A stretch of DNA of 64,000 nt from Blastomussa wellsi (lineage: Eukaryota > Cnidaria > Anthozoa > Scleractinia > Plerogyridae): the NCBI GenBank assembly GCA_947652115.1, contig OX393562.1, forward strand, positions 30,609,156-30,673,155, read 5' to 3'. Both the position numbers and the translations under genes were made by a program. The notes beneath the pieces were generated by a model, which saw nothing but the letters and a program-made list of their open reading frames with translations, had not been told where the DNA came from and made no database searches. Positions 34,037 through 45,500 of the stretch are shown one piece after another; within the stretch, counting starts at the first letter, position 1; each line of letters begins with the position of its first letter.

Positions 34037-34925
34037 GGGTGCATTTCTTTAAAAAAATCCAAGATTGGATTCTTAAATCTGAAAACGGATTTTGCGTTTC
34101 TTTAATGTTCAGCTACGGCTAAAAATATTGGGGTTATGTTTAATAACTCTCTATCGATGTTGCCGCACGTTACTGCTGTTTGCAAGTCTTCGTTTTTTCA
34201 TTTACGCAATATTTTTCGCAAGTTTCTTTCTTACGATACATGTAAAACTCTAATTCATGCCTTTGTTACTGCAAGGATCGACTATTGTAACTCATTGCTC
34301 TACGGTCAGCCTAAATCATGTATTTTGAAACGTTTGCAGAGTGTCCTAAATAGTGCTGCTAGGCTTATTCACCTTACTAATAGATATGAGCATGTTACAC
34401 CGTTGCTTATTCAACTTCATTGGCTACCAATTGAACAAAGAATAACTTTCAAAATTGCAGTAATTACATTTAAGGCGCTTCATGGTGCTGCACCTAGCTA
34501 TATCACTGATCTCATCAAGCCTTATACACCTGACCAGTAGACTTCTTAGATCCTCCAATCAATTTTTACTTTCTACATCTAAATTTAATCTTAAAACTTA
34601 TGGTTGCCGCACCTTCTGCTTGGAATGCACTTCCATTCGAACTTAGATCTTGTAATTCCCTTTCTTCTTTTAAATCTAAGCTCAAGACTTGGCTTTTTAA
34701 AATTGGTTATGATGTTGTATAGAATAATGATGTTTTTATAGGATGGCGATGTAGTTTTGTAGGTTTACGATTTTGTTGTTATGTTTATTATGTAAAGCGC
34801 TTTTGTTCCATTGGGAATTTTTTATAGAATGACAATGTAGTTTTGTAGGTTTAGGATTTTGTTGTTATTTTTATTATGTAAAGCGCTTTTGGACCATTGG
34901 GAATTAGCGCTCTATAAATATTGTA

Positions 34926-34956
<31 letters not shown>

Positions 34957-35154
34957 TATGAACAGATTAATCCAAGATCACTCGGATCATGGTGTATCAA
35001 AGAAACTGAAGAATCCTTTCCCAGAGTGGATTCTTTAGTTCCTTTAATGCACCATGATCCGAGTGATCTTGGATTAACCTGTTCATTAAAGAAATGCAAA
35101 ATCCGTTTTCGGGTTTAAGAATCCAATCTTGGATTTTTTTAAAGAAACGCACCC
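34037..35154. mobile_element. Inverted-repeat element split by a LINE tail
   Basis: Arms 34037-34107 and 35083-35154 are inverted copies of about 70 bp (GGGTGCATTTCTTT, CCAAGATTGGATTCTTAA). The interior hairpin 34961-35085 belongs to the same element. The L2-like LINE end at 34108-34957 sits between the left arm and the hairpin. Confidence 0.85.
34108..34957 (+). mobile_element. L2/CR1-like LINE 3' end with (ATT)n tail
   Basis: It encodes the last part of a non-LTR reverse transcriptase polyprotein: FRKFLSYDTCKTLIHAFVTA, RIDYCNSLLYGQP, LQSVLNSAARLI and LHWLPIEQRITFKI. After a frameshift near 34535 it continues as ELRSCNSLSSFKSKLKTWLF and stops at about 34722. A 3' tail with two GTAAAGCGCTTTTG blocks ends in ATT repeats. 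It is heavily 5'-truncated. Confidence 0.88.
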
Positions 35155-35161
35155 TTAAAGT

Positions 35162-35239
35162 CTAGTCTGTTTGGGATGTCACGCAATATTGGGGGAACGT
35201 AGCGTGACATCCCAAACAACGGCTGCGAAGGAGACTAGT
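35162..35239. mobile_element. Small MITE, relative of 33607-33707
   Basis: It has GGGATGTCACGCAA on one side and GTGACATCCCAAAC, ACGGCTGCGAAGGAGACTAG on the other, forming a hairpin. Confidence 0.75.
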
Positions 35240-36652
35240 TAGAGTCTTGTTTGGCGAGATTTTGAAGGAAGGATCACTGATAGAAATAATTAGAAGCAAG
35301 TGGCGAAGTTGGCGGAAATATAGCTTCAGCCTCGTTGTTAAAACCAATGAAACTCATCAGGGACGTAAAACAAAGAAGGAAAACAATAGCTACAAAAGAA
35401 AGAAAATTATGCACATATTTTTAAAACGATTTAAATCCAAAGGCATTATGGAAAAATGTTTTGGATCGACGACAAATGTTATAGTTGCTGTACTTGTCAA
35501 AAAGCAAGGTACATATACTGCTAAATTTTCACATGTACCGCTCTTTTGTATTAATCGCTCGACGAGAAGTCGACTCGAGTGACTTATTGAATAAATATTC
35601 ATATAAACAATAGTTGGTTCCACTGTACATTAAATGTCGCCAATAACATATCACAAAATGACATCCAGCAATATTCAGATATAAACCAAACGAGGCGAAT
35701 CGAAGCAGCAAAAAGCTCGACTATGAACGCCAAGCAGTCCCGTTTCTGTCGTGCCGTGGAATGCTCAAACGGGACTTAATATATTGAATTTTGCGCACGA
35801 GACAGGTAAGTGTTGTCCGTGTTCAATAACTAAGAAATTCGGGCGAATTCGCTATATTGCATTCGCTGTTTTTTGGATATTTGATTGACAAAAATATAAA
35901 CGTACCTTCCCTCAGACCCTCGTAACGAGCATGATTTCACACAGGCGATTCAGTGGAACAAACTAACAGGATAATGCAGTTGGTGTTCCATTGCGTTATT
36001 ATTTTAAGGTCAAACCACTATATGATAGTTACACTACGTACTTTCTTGGCCAATCATGCTAGCTGCTGACCAAACAAAAAGCGGGCTACGTTCTTGATTG
36101 GTTTACTATTTAATTCTTTTCCCAAAATATAAACCCGAACTGGGTAAACGAAAGATGGGCCCTCCAAACTGCTGGTGACAGACCGGAAAAAGATTTTGAA
36201 TTTGAGAATAATTTTCCAAACTCAAAAGTTATGCCACAGAAATACTGAAATTTTGCATATCAGTGTAAATTAGAATGAAATCTACAAGATCAGTTTGTAT
36301 ATTTGGGCGTGAAGTTTTTTTTAAGAGCCAAATATTGTTTAAGTGGGAAGTGGACCCATTAAGTGAATTTATTGAATTGCATTTAGCGACCACATTTACA
36401 CTCGCCTAACAGCCGCATGATGGGGGATTTGATGTCGCGTGGGCAGAAAACTTTGAAAATTTTTGAACTTCCCACATTGATTTTTTGTTCATCTTTTGAC
36501 AATCTGTCGAGTGTTGTAAACAAAATCAGTTCATGAGAAAAAAGTAGGAGTCATCGACCAGTTAAGAGAGTAAACTAAAAGCACGCAACGGCTTCTCAGC
36601 CCTTTGTTTTTCCTCAGCCCGCGCGCTCGATGCATGACGTGGCGTGACACAC

Positions 36653-36843
36653 TCTCATTCCCAGAGGCCGCGATCCTTTGGGAAGGTCCAACACCGGAAG
36701 TCCGCGATTCACGGACTTCCCGTCACTCTGCGAATGCACAAAGTCAAATCTGGCAAATCTGATTGGCTGAAAGCTACAAAACGAGGTCTCGATTCCTTGG
36801 CGCTGATGACCAAACGAATCGCGGCCTCTGGGGACGAGAATGG
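36653..36843. mobile_element. MITE, family C, second copy
   Basis: Ends CTCATTCCCAGAGGCCGCGA and the inverse, TCGCGGCCTCTGGGGACGAG. Most of the interior matches 28389-28644, including CAACACCGGAAGTCCG. A deletion removes part of one arm. Confidence 0.85.
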
Positions 36844-37612
36844 GCATGCCATTGCAAAACGAATTGCCTGCTCAGTAACGATACGCATAAACAATTAGCG
36901 CGAACGTTCTAAATGACCTAGGGACATTTCTCTATAGCTATTATTCTTTCTATTTAATCAATATCTTTTTTTGATTTTTCCCATGAAATCAATTTATATC
37001 AACTTATAGTCAATTGTTTTACATGCTATATAGTTTTTACTGTTCCACCAGGTTTAGTTCCATATGTACTATGACGGTGCTAATCAATCGCCCCCCCCCC
37101 CCCCCGTTTCTTCCCATCGACGTGTGACGGCTATCCCATTCGTGCATAAGTGATGTAGAGATGAAGCCAACGGAAGGATGTAAGCTTTAAAGATTAAACA
37201 CCCTTACTCGTAGCGACACGCAGGATCACGTTTGGTTCGGGAGAGCCGAAGCAGCGCAAGCATGAAATCGCTTCCTTCCCAGACATCTGACCAGCTCCAG
37301 GCAAAATTCTAAAAATATTCCCCTTTTGAAATGTAACAGTGAGCATTGCACATCGAAATATAGGAATTATCATTATCATTATCATTATCATTATTCAATC
37401 ACAGCCAAAGTCAACACCCATTAAGAACAATAACATCTAATATGTTTCACATTCTTAAGAAATGCTCGGGCAAATTTGATTGTCTTCTGAACGAAATGTT
37501 CCAAACCGTGTCTAAATATTCAAAGTGACTCGATAAAAGCAAAACTCTTCACCTAGCCTTAAGGGACTGAAAACTTGAACTTGAACATTAATATTCTTGT
37601 TATCTGTTGAAT

Positions 37613-37672
37613 ATTATATTTTGACCTGATGATGGTGTCATGAGGACGCCGAAACGTTGTCTTAAATATGAT
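37613..37672 (+). ncRNA. Candidate hammerhead ribozyme
   Basis: CTGATGA (37626-37632) is followed by stem II (GGTGTC, loop ATGAG, GACGCC), then GAAAC (37651-37655) and a one-pair stem III with loop GTT. A GTC cleavage site ends at 37661. Stem I pairs ATTATATTT with AAATATGAT, with a bulged C next to the core. All core bases are present. It is probably a remnant of a Penelope-like terminal repeat, although no coding part is next to it. Confidence 0.6.
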
Positions 37673-37695
37673 TCTACCCGTAATTTTCATCATCA

Positions 37696-37736
37696 AATCG
37701 ATAATGATAATGATAATGATAAGGATAAGGATAAGG

Positions 37737-37801
<65 letters not shown>
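37696..37801 (+). repeat. Compound microsatellite (GATAAT)n, (GATAAG)n, (TAA)n
   Basis: GATAAT and GATAAG units followed by more than 20 TAA units. The isoleucine-rich ORFs over it are artefacts. Confidence 0.95.
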
Positions 37802-38779
37802 CTTAGGCAACATTGAGGGGGAAGAGAGAGCAGGCATTATTAAAAAAGAAAATAACCTTGGCCCAAGTGTCCCAACCTGATTATGTCTCACGTTTTAGGT
37901 ATAATGAACTTTTCAAGTAGAAAACGAACATTATATTCTTGCTGCAGATTAAATACACGGCCTGCAGATGTCTTGTCGTTTTCTGAAGGAAAAGAGAACT
38001 TAGCGTTTATAGAACAACGAAACATACTTCGAATAAAGGTGAATCAAACGACACGAAAACCCATATGCCAATGTGGATGGCATATATATATACAGACACA
38101 GACTGATAAAAACAACGTAACTCTCATGTACGCTTAGTTGCATTTCAAACTAGATCCGAAGAACGTTGTGCGAAATCTATTAGTGGATGAATTTTTAACA
38201 GTTTCCAATGCTAGTGTGGGAAATTTGAGCTTACCCTTGTCGTTCGTTTTGAATGGGACCTTAGCCATGGCAATGATAGTCTCCTACGCAGGCGTTATTA
38301 GGCGATCGCGTTACACTTGTCGCCACTAACGCCTGCTTAACCGCGACCAACATTCCTTTCCCGTGCTGCTGGGTTGAAAGGCTGGCTTGAAAATATGTTC
38401 AACTTCTCCTTTCGATAGTTCATTGGCCCTTTGATTTGAGGCCTCCATTTGCTTAAAATTGGGTTTGAACAACCGACGATTAATGGACGGCGCACACACT
38501 TGAAATAATATTTTTGGATTGTACGTCTTTTTGAGGAGCTGTGGGGAAAAATATGAAAACTGAAAATCAATGAGACTGTCGAACACACTGAAGGCAAAGC
38601 TTGATAACAAACGACTTACCGTAACCAGTTGATAAAGTAAGGAGTAAATAAGTTTCCCTTCTCAAATTCAGAACTTGCTTTCATCTAAAATGAATTTACC
38701 AGAGAAATCTCTGACTTGGAGCAAAATCAATCGTCCCTGGCAGCTTTCATCTCATCGCGTGTCTCGCGGCGGGAGAGGC

Positions 38780-38895
38780 GTTGAGGGGATTTTAGTTGAT
38801 AAAATCTGATTGGCTAAGCGGCGGTCAAGGTGAAGGTCAGCTTTCCGGATTTTAGTAGGTAAAATCTGATTGGCGAAGCGGCGGAAAGGAATGTT
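38780..38895 (+). repeat. Short tandem duplication
   Basis: GGTAAAATCTGATTGGCGAA and a close match (GATAAAATCTGATTGGCTAA) recur about 55 bp apart, both followed by GCGGCGG. Confidence 0.7.
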
Positions 38896-39695
38896 GGCCT
38901 CGGTTAAGCAGAATATGGCAATGACGGCTGCAAGAAAAACCAGAGAAAAATAACAGCGTATTTCATCATGTAAGTCAGAGCAACTAGGAATAGAACTCCA
39001 CTTCTCTTACTTGAGTAAATGATTTTACCGAGAAAATTAAATTAAACTTATAACAGCAGTTCAAATTATTTAATATTGTTCGCCGGCGGAAATGAAATCT
39101 CATCGACGTCATCAAAAGCACTTGTATTACATTACATTGTATTACATTAATTTTGTCTTAGATGTACAGAGTCTAAAAGCGGAGCTCCGCATTTGCGTAA
39201 GCCTGTGATCTAATGGGTAAACTTGGAAAATGCACGTGACTTCGTTGAGCTCTACGCCTGAGTCAACATAAAAATGATTTAGCCTTTGCGTTAACCAAAA
39301 TTGCGTGCTAATGTAGACCTATTTCTGGAGAATGGAAACCCCCTTCTTCTACACTAGTCTTTACGGCATGGTAGGTTTATGCACCACTGGCACCCAGCTT
39401 TACGTTTCGAAGCCCGCGAGCAATGGTCTCAAGTCGAGGCTGTGATCGGATAATTTGCATATAGTTTCACACATTTTCTGTATTTTCCTTAAAACCATCG
39501 TTCCATATCACTTGAGCGAATTCGGTAAAGGTCTGTTCTGCATCCATCTTAGGCAATCGTGATATGGACTATGGCAGAAGTTATTTCCCACAATGTTTAA
39601 TCCAGACTATGCTTATGCACACACAGCGCTGTCGTCACCGACGCGTCATATTACCGGTTTGTAGCGAATCCCGAGAGATTCAAATGACAATAAGC

Positions 39696-39769
39696 GTGGC
39701 GGCCATGTTGGATGACCAAATAAAAGAGGCTAGCCAGAAATATTTTGTTCATGTCATCCAACATGGCGC
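39696..39769. repeat. Hairpin (GGCGGCCATGTTGGATGAC)
   Basis: GCCATGTTGGATGAC and its inverse, GTCATCCAACATGGC, face each other over about 35 bp. This is probably a decayed MITE. Confidence 0.6.
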
Positions 39770-41445
39770 CGATGACATCACTTACACCAAGTACACTTTA
39801 TGGGGAAGAGACGCAACTCTCAGCGACTTTAGAAATTCTGTCGTGTTCATTGGTCAGGATTACGTGTAACACAGCAGTCACAGTTTTATATTTTGCAAAA
39901 ATCGTCTTTTTGTACTTCAGGGTTAAGCTCGGGCAAAACGATGATGAGAGTTATTGACTCTCATGAGAGCTTTCGTCAACTCTCATCGACTGCCATGAAA
40001 AATAGCACGTTCAAACTCTATGACATTATGCATGAGAGTTTCTCTTCTTCGTTTGGCCCGGGCTGCTGCTATTGGTCAATTTTGGGAGGCGCTTTGACTT
40101 AATTCTCGATGCGCTGTAGCAATTTGAATAAATTTGCAGCAGTAATTTGCATCTTAAAGGTAATGTATCTTGGTGCAAAGAAAAGCTGTTTTACAATTGA
40201 TATCGTCTTTTATTCTGCTAATAAAACAGATTATAAAGCAACATGAAAATGTACAAGACAGTCAGTTATATCTGCACGTTCAAAAAGAGACCCTATAAAA
40301 ATTCGTCTATGTGTGATAGCTCCCCCGAAATTGGAAATGGCTGCAACTTATTGATCTCTGTATACAGCATGCACACAATGAGCAATGGAATGGTTACAAT
40401 CTGTGTCAACTACATCCATCGATCCACAGCCATCACTGCAAGTTGTATTGACTTCTGGACAATTTGGACATATCTTGCATCACCCCTCTTTCTCCTTTAA
40501 ATACGGCAAATAAGAATGCATGTTATTGCAATTAATAGCAAGCAGCTTGCAGAGAAATTTCGCATAAAATCTTTCGCCCCTGCCTATACCAGAATAGTAA
40601 GTGTTTAAAGCTTGAAAATTAAATGAAAACCCATTCAGAACATTTTTTAACCATCACTGACGCTGATTTATCGTATTTTAAACATTCCTTTATAAATGTT
40701 TTCAATCACAACAATTCTCAGTTTACTATTCCGCAACGCCATCGCTTTTGAATGCATTGCATGCCGTTTAGCACGTATGTTTGAAATTTCAAGCGGCGCA
40801 CATACGATATTTTGCCTAATTTGCACATGTCTTTTTTTCCGGCACATGGCACATTAGCAATGCAAATGAAATCCACATCCGCTAATGTCACGCAAGGTCT
40901 GTACGGTCTGTACATGGTAATAGAGTATGCTCTGTATTTCTCATCCCTACCCTTGAAGTCAGCTGAACGGCCGTTAGGGACATGAAGAAAGGTAGGTTTC
41001 GGTGCATCAGATCGACTTTTTGTGTTGAATATTTAGTATTCGACACGTGCAGTAGCGATTCATGGGCAATTGCATGGGTTCGCTTCTCGTATATTTTAGC
41101 ACCGATCGACTCGTTTTAATGGACAAATACTAATACTATCTACTGCTAATATATACTCCCTAGCGAATTCAATCCAAATTTCCATAGCATTTGCAATCAA
41201 CGATATTGGATCTAGTTAATTTAGTTGGTGCTGGTATTTACCGAAGATACAAGCTAGAACTCTTGCGGCTGCCACACTTTTTTCTTTTCTTTCTTTTATA
41301 TCTGTGGCCTGTGAATATTAGGCCAAAAAATGCTCTTGTTGTACATTTTCCTTTCTAGTGCTGGCAAGTTATGGTCATTCGGTGACTGGCAAACTCGATT
41401 GCACTATGTTAATAAATGGTAATTTTCAGCTAGAAAACATATTTT

Positions 41446-41588
41446 CCGGGGGGCTACTTGACCCATGTGTGGGTATAGGGGTAGGGCCAAAATAACCTTA
41501 AACACATACCCTGTTTAGGACCAAAAGAAACCCTATCCAGCGGCACGTCCTCGTACAGCCCATATAAGGGAGTACCCCTCCCCCCGGG
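41446..41588. mobile_element. MITE (CCGGGGGGCTACT ends)
   Basis: It starts CCGGGGGGCTACTTGACCC and ends GGGAGTACCCCTCCCCCCGG. The ends are imperfect inverted copies. Confidence 0.55.
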
Positions 41589-41936
41589 CTTGATTTGTGG
41601 ACTGTGTCTGCCGAATTATCAAAACAGGATAATTACGAGAATTATCATTTTAATTGCCGTATCGAGAAAGTAGCGAGCGTATTGCTACTTGCATAGGATA
41701 CATTACAGATGTGCATGTCGAAAAGTAATTGATGGGATCGGAGAAAAAACGCATTGCCGGTCACTAAATTCGGGGGTTTATTCATCTGTTTCTTGCCCTC
41801 TAATAGTCCAGTTCCGAGTAAATGAAGACCGCTGATTTAAAAAACGTTAAAAGACGTGTCTATGCAGTGAAAGTTCCGACCTGAGGTAAAATATTCGCAA
41901 ATACCAGTGAGAACATGAAAAACTAACAACTTTGTG

Positions 41937-41968
41937 ATTTGGTTTTATCAACTGGGTTGATAATGTCA
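41937..41968 (-). repeat. Tail-only copy of PLE 1 (3' end)
   Basis: 32 bp equal to the extreme 3' end of PLE 1, with the palindrome TTATCAAC-TGG-GTTGATAA. Confidence 0.7.
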
Positions 41969-42478
41969 ACTTTGTGTATTGTTTCATCTTACGCTACAGT
42001 AAGCACTGTGGCCCGCTTTAGGAACGTTAACTTCAGTTATTGGCTTATTTAAATTTCTTTTTAATTACAGAAATAAATTGAGCACCATGTGTTGGATTTT
42101 TGGTACGTATAGTATCGGTATTGTCTAAATGGCATGATTAACCCAACTAAGGGTCAACTACTAATTAGCAACAGAATGGAATTGAATTGAATTGAATTGG
42201 TATTTTATTTTATTCCGCATACACTTTTGCTTTTTTAATATCGTGCACATGCAGGGCCTCAGTTACTATAGTAACGTTGCATTGATTGAGGATCTTACAC
42301 AGGCATACTTATAAGTGTCTGAAAAGCCTAAATCGTGGTTGTCATCGTGATCATCATTGTTACGTGTAATCGAGCTCCTGTTATCACAAGCAACTTACAA
42401 TAGTCATTCGATTTTTTTTAAGTATTGCCGTTTTATGCTCCCGTGTAAATTAAGTTTGATTTTGGAGGAACAGCACAG

Positions 42479-42569
42479 CTGCCATTTTTGATTGCTTTCC
42501 TTGTGATTATTTCATTTATAACAGCTTTTATTTTCATTGCTGCGCAAACGAAGTGCTTTCTTGCCTTCG
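42479..42569 (+). CDS. Putative signal-peptide exon without an ATG
   Basis: The frame reads IAFLVIISFITAFIFIAAQ, a strong signal-like run, then KCFLAF and a GTAAGT donor at 42570. The phase (one base, G) matches the next exon exactly (G + AG gives Glu, then CSNNALVP). There is no in-frame ATG back to the stop at 42446-42448. Either an upstream exon supplies it through an acceptor near 42469-42478, or the start was lost. Confidence 0.5.
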
Positions 42570-45500
42570 GTAAGTGTTCACTTTTACTTCAACTTTTATA
42601 TACCCAGTATCTACTGCTTCCTTTTAGTTCCTCTGTATATAATGTAATCAACTTAATCAACTATTTAATTTCAACAGGTAAATTCTTGTTTTACCCAGTC
42701 GCAATTATGTTATTCCAACTAAATAAACTTTTATTATTGTGATCATAGAACAATATTTTAGAACGTACGTACTTAGTCATCAACTGGATGCTGTTGTTTC
42801 AGGGTGGAGGGGCAATGTTCCTGATGTTCGTTCAATCTCGAAGGGTAACGAGCCATATGCTTCCATTTAATTATGACCTTGTAAGAGCTGTCACTGACTC
42901 GGTTCTCATACATGTGCCGATCCTGATGCATAAATTATTATGATGTACTGATGACCATTTTGACTGGTTTTACTGGAACTGTATTAGAAACGGCCAAAAC
43001 GAACGGCGTCTGAATCAACAGGCGTACGTTTGTTAATTTGAGTCGGTCCAAATTCGACTTGAGTTCGGCTCGTGAAAAGTTCGGCGTCTGAACCGGGGGT
43101 CGGTCCAAATTCGACTTGAGTTCGGCTCGTGAAAAGTTCGGCGTCTGAACCGGGGGTCGGTCCAAATTCGACTTGAGTTCGGCTCATGAAATGTTCGGCG
43201 TCTGAACCGGGGGTCGGTCCAAATTCGACTTGAGTTCGGCTCGTGAAAAGTTCGGCGTCTGAACCGGGGGTCGGTCCAAATTCGACTTGAATGCAAGTTG
43301 ACTTTTTCCCAGAGCTAGTGACAGTGCCGTACAAAACTAGAGTCTAACTGATATTCAAAATTAACTGTTTTGCAGAGTGCTCAAACAATGCGCTGGTACC
43401 GTACGATGGTGATCGATTAATTAGAGCTAGTGATGCCTTCACGTGTTCATGGGTCATTACAGTACCTGAGAACTACACAGTTCGACTCACCATAACACAG
43501 AAAAATGTCGGCTCCCTTGGAAATACAAACTGTGCTAATGATTACATACAAGTAAGTACGTAGTTTTCCAGTTTATTAGATACTGTCTAGCAGAACGCGT
43601 TTGTTATGAGTCATTTGGCTGACGTTGAATTGATTTCTTACAACAGTTTTAGAACTGCATGGTAGACCTCCTACTCCAACTAATTCTAGTCTTGCGCTGG
43701 CAATGGTTGCTCATGATCAATGGCCGTTGCAGTATTTTTCATGGAACGCAGGGGCGGATCTAGGGGGAGGGTGTAGGGGGTGCGCACCCCTCCCTGAGGT
43801 GACCTGCGACTTTCTAATATAACTAATATTCTGCTTAATCCTGGATCCGCCCCTGGAACGATGTTATCAACACTGATTAAAAAATTGCAGATTCTGACTC
43901 GGTTGCGCAGACTACTCATTGAAACAAGTTAATTACAGATTCTGATTCAGTTATGCAGACCCGCTGTTAATCAAGTATAGTCTGATTCGCTTGTTATAAT
44001 AAAAAAGGTCTCTATGTTTTAGTTTGCTTACTCAAATTTCTTGTTACCTTTTGCAATCAAGATTCGAGATGGTGCAAGCAGTTCAAGTACTTTATTGAAA
44101 AGGTTTTGCAACTCAAACCCGGGTCCCTCCGTCTTTCGCTCAAGTGGAACACAACTGTGGGTGGAATACAGTTCAACACAATCAAGCAATTCTTTCGAAG
44201 CGTCTTTCAAGAAACTGTTGGATCCATCTTGTAAGTCATCGTATTTGGCCTTGGTTCCATTTTCTGGTTCTGTGTGATGATTTGCCCTAGCCTTTCATAG
44301 CACATATGGAATGCCAGTACCATTTTAAAGCTGTTCAAGACTAGACTTTGTTATATTTTACCTAGTAAGGCCCCACTCACCCAGTGAGTTCAGTAATTCA
44401 TTGTACTTCCATTTTCTACGAAATGCAATGTTCACCTATATCAATAAATACCATTGGAGGAATTCTTTGGAAAAGTCCTTCAAGGTGCCTACACACGAGG
44501 GGACATGATGCAGGAACATGTCGCAGGGACATGTAGCAGTGACAAAATCATGTGTTGTTCACACGAGGGAACATGAAGCAGGGCCATAATCACTATATAC
44601 GTGCACACACTTGAAAATGTAGCGACGACATGTCGCAGGGACACTTCCCCTCGTGTGTCCTGATAATTTTAAGCCCGTGCAACACGGATTTTGTGGCAAT
44701 TTTGTCCCTGCGACACTCCACGGAGTTCAACTCGTTGAACTTTGTGGAACATGTTGCACAGGGCTCGAAATTAACGCTCACAAACTCGCACAATGAGAGT
44801 GTTTTTTGGGGATTTGCGAATGAAAATAATAAGCACTAGCGAATATTTACGAGCAAGAATCATCCCTGTCTCTCTGACTTCAGATTACCAATAAGGACTA
44901 ATTTTTGCATAAAAATAATTGCTAGTTGTCTCGCCAATTTGCTAGAAGGAAAAATTGTCACAAGCAAGACTTTGCTAGTAGACTAAAAAATTACGTTCGA
45001 GCTCTTTTTGCAGGGCCAAAATGTTGCAGGAATGCGATGCCCCCTCGTGTGAAGGGTTGTGCAACATGTCCCTGCAACAAAATTAAGCAGTTACGTACGA
45101 CAGAGAAGGCAACGCGGGCAATCAACATCTACAAAGCAGTATTGCATTTAATTCACTCTTCGTTCTTATAGATGCAAGAATTACGTATCAAAACAGAACC
45201 AGGAAAGAAGAAACGAAAAAATAGCCATATAGCAGTTCATGTTATCGAAAACTCGCGGAATTTAGTTGTTTCGCGTTGTTGTTTTGTAGCGGATAACTAG
45301 CAAATGAATATAATTTGGTTTTATCAACTGGGTTAATAATGTCAATTGGCCACCGTAAAGAGATTCAAGAGCTGACGTTTCGAGCGTTAGCCCTTCGTCG
45401 GAGCGAATCAAGGAATTGTGCGTCGTGTGTTTTTATATACAGAAAGATGGAGCTTCGCTATTGGCTGGTGCCTGGTAACGTGAAAACTTCGGAATAAATT

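Larger units (their letters stand above)
35240..42478. other. Long stretch with repeats but no recognisable gene
   Basis: Apart from the elements listed separately, only short ORFs occur (for example 35247-35582, 38326-38610 and 40243-40500), none like a known family. The ORF at 39564-39869 spans a hairpin and is unlikely to be a gene. The promoter of the CUB gene should be at the right end. Confidence 0.4.

Noticed and set aside
37368..37396. ATTATC direct repeats considered as a CRISPR-like array
   Set aside because: It is a simple microsatellite in an animal genome, without spacers.
37559..37891. Isoleucine-rich ORFs on both strands
   Set aside because: They are translations of a TAA/TTA microsatellite.
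39564..39869. 101-codon ORF
   Set aside because: It spans a hairpin (GCCATGTTGGATGAC and inverse) and shows no domain.
42938..43334. Repetitive ORFs suggesting a repeat protein
   Set aside because: All three minus frames are open only because the repeat unit is 57 bp, and it lies in an intron of a plus-strand gene.
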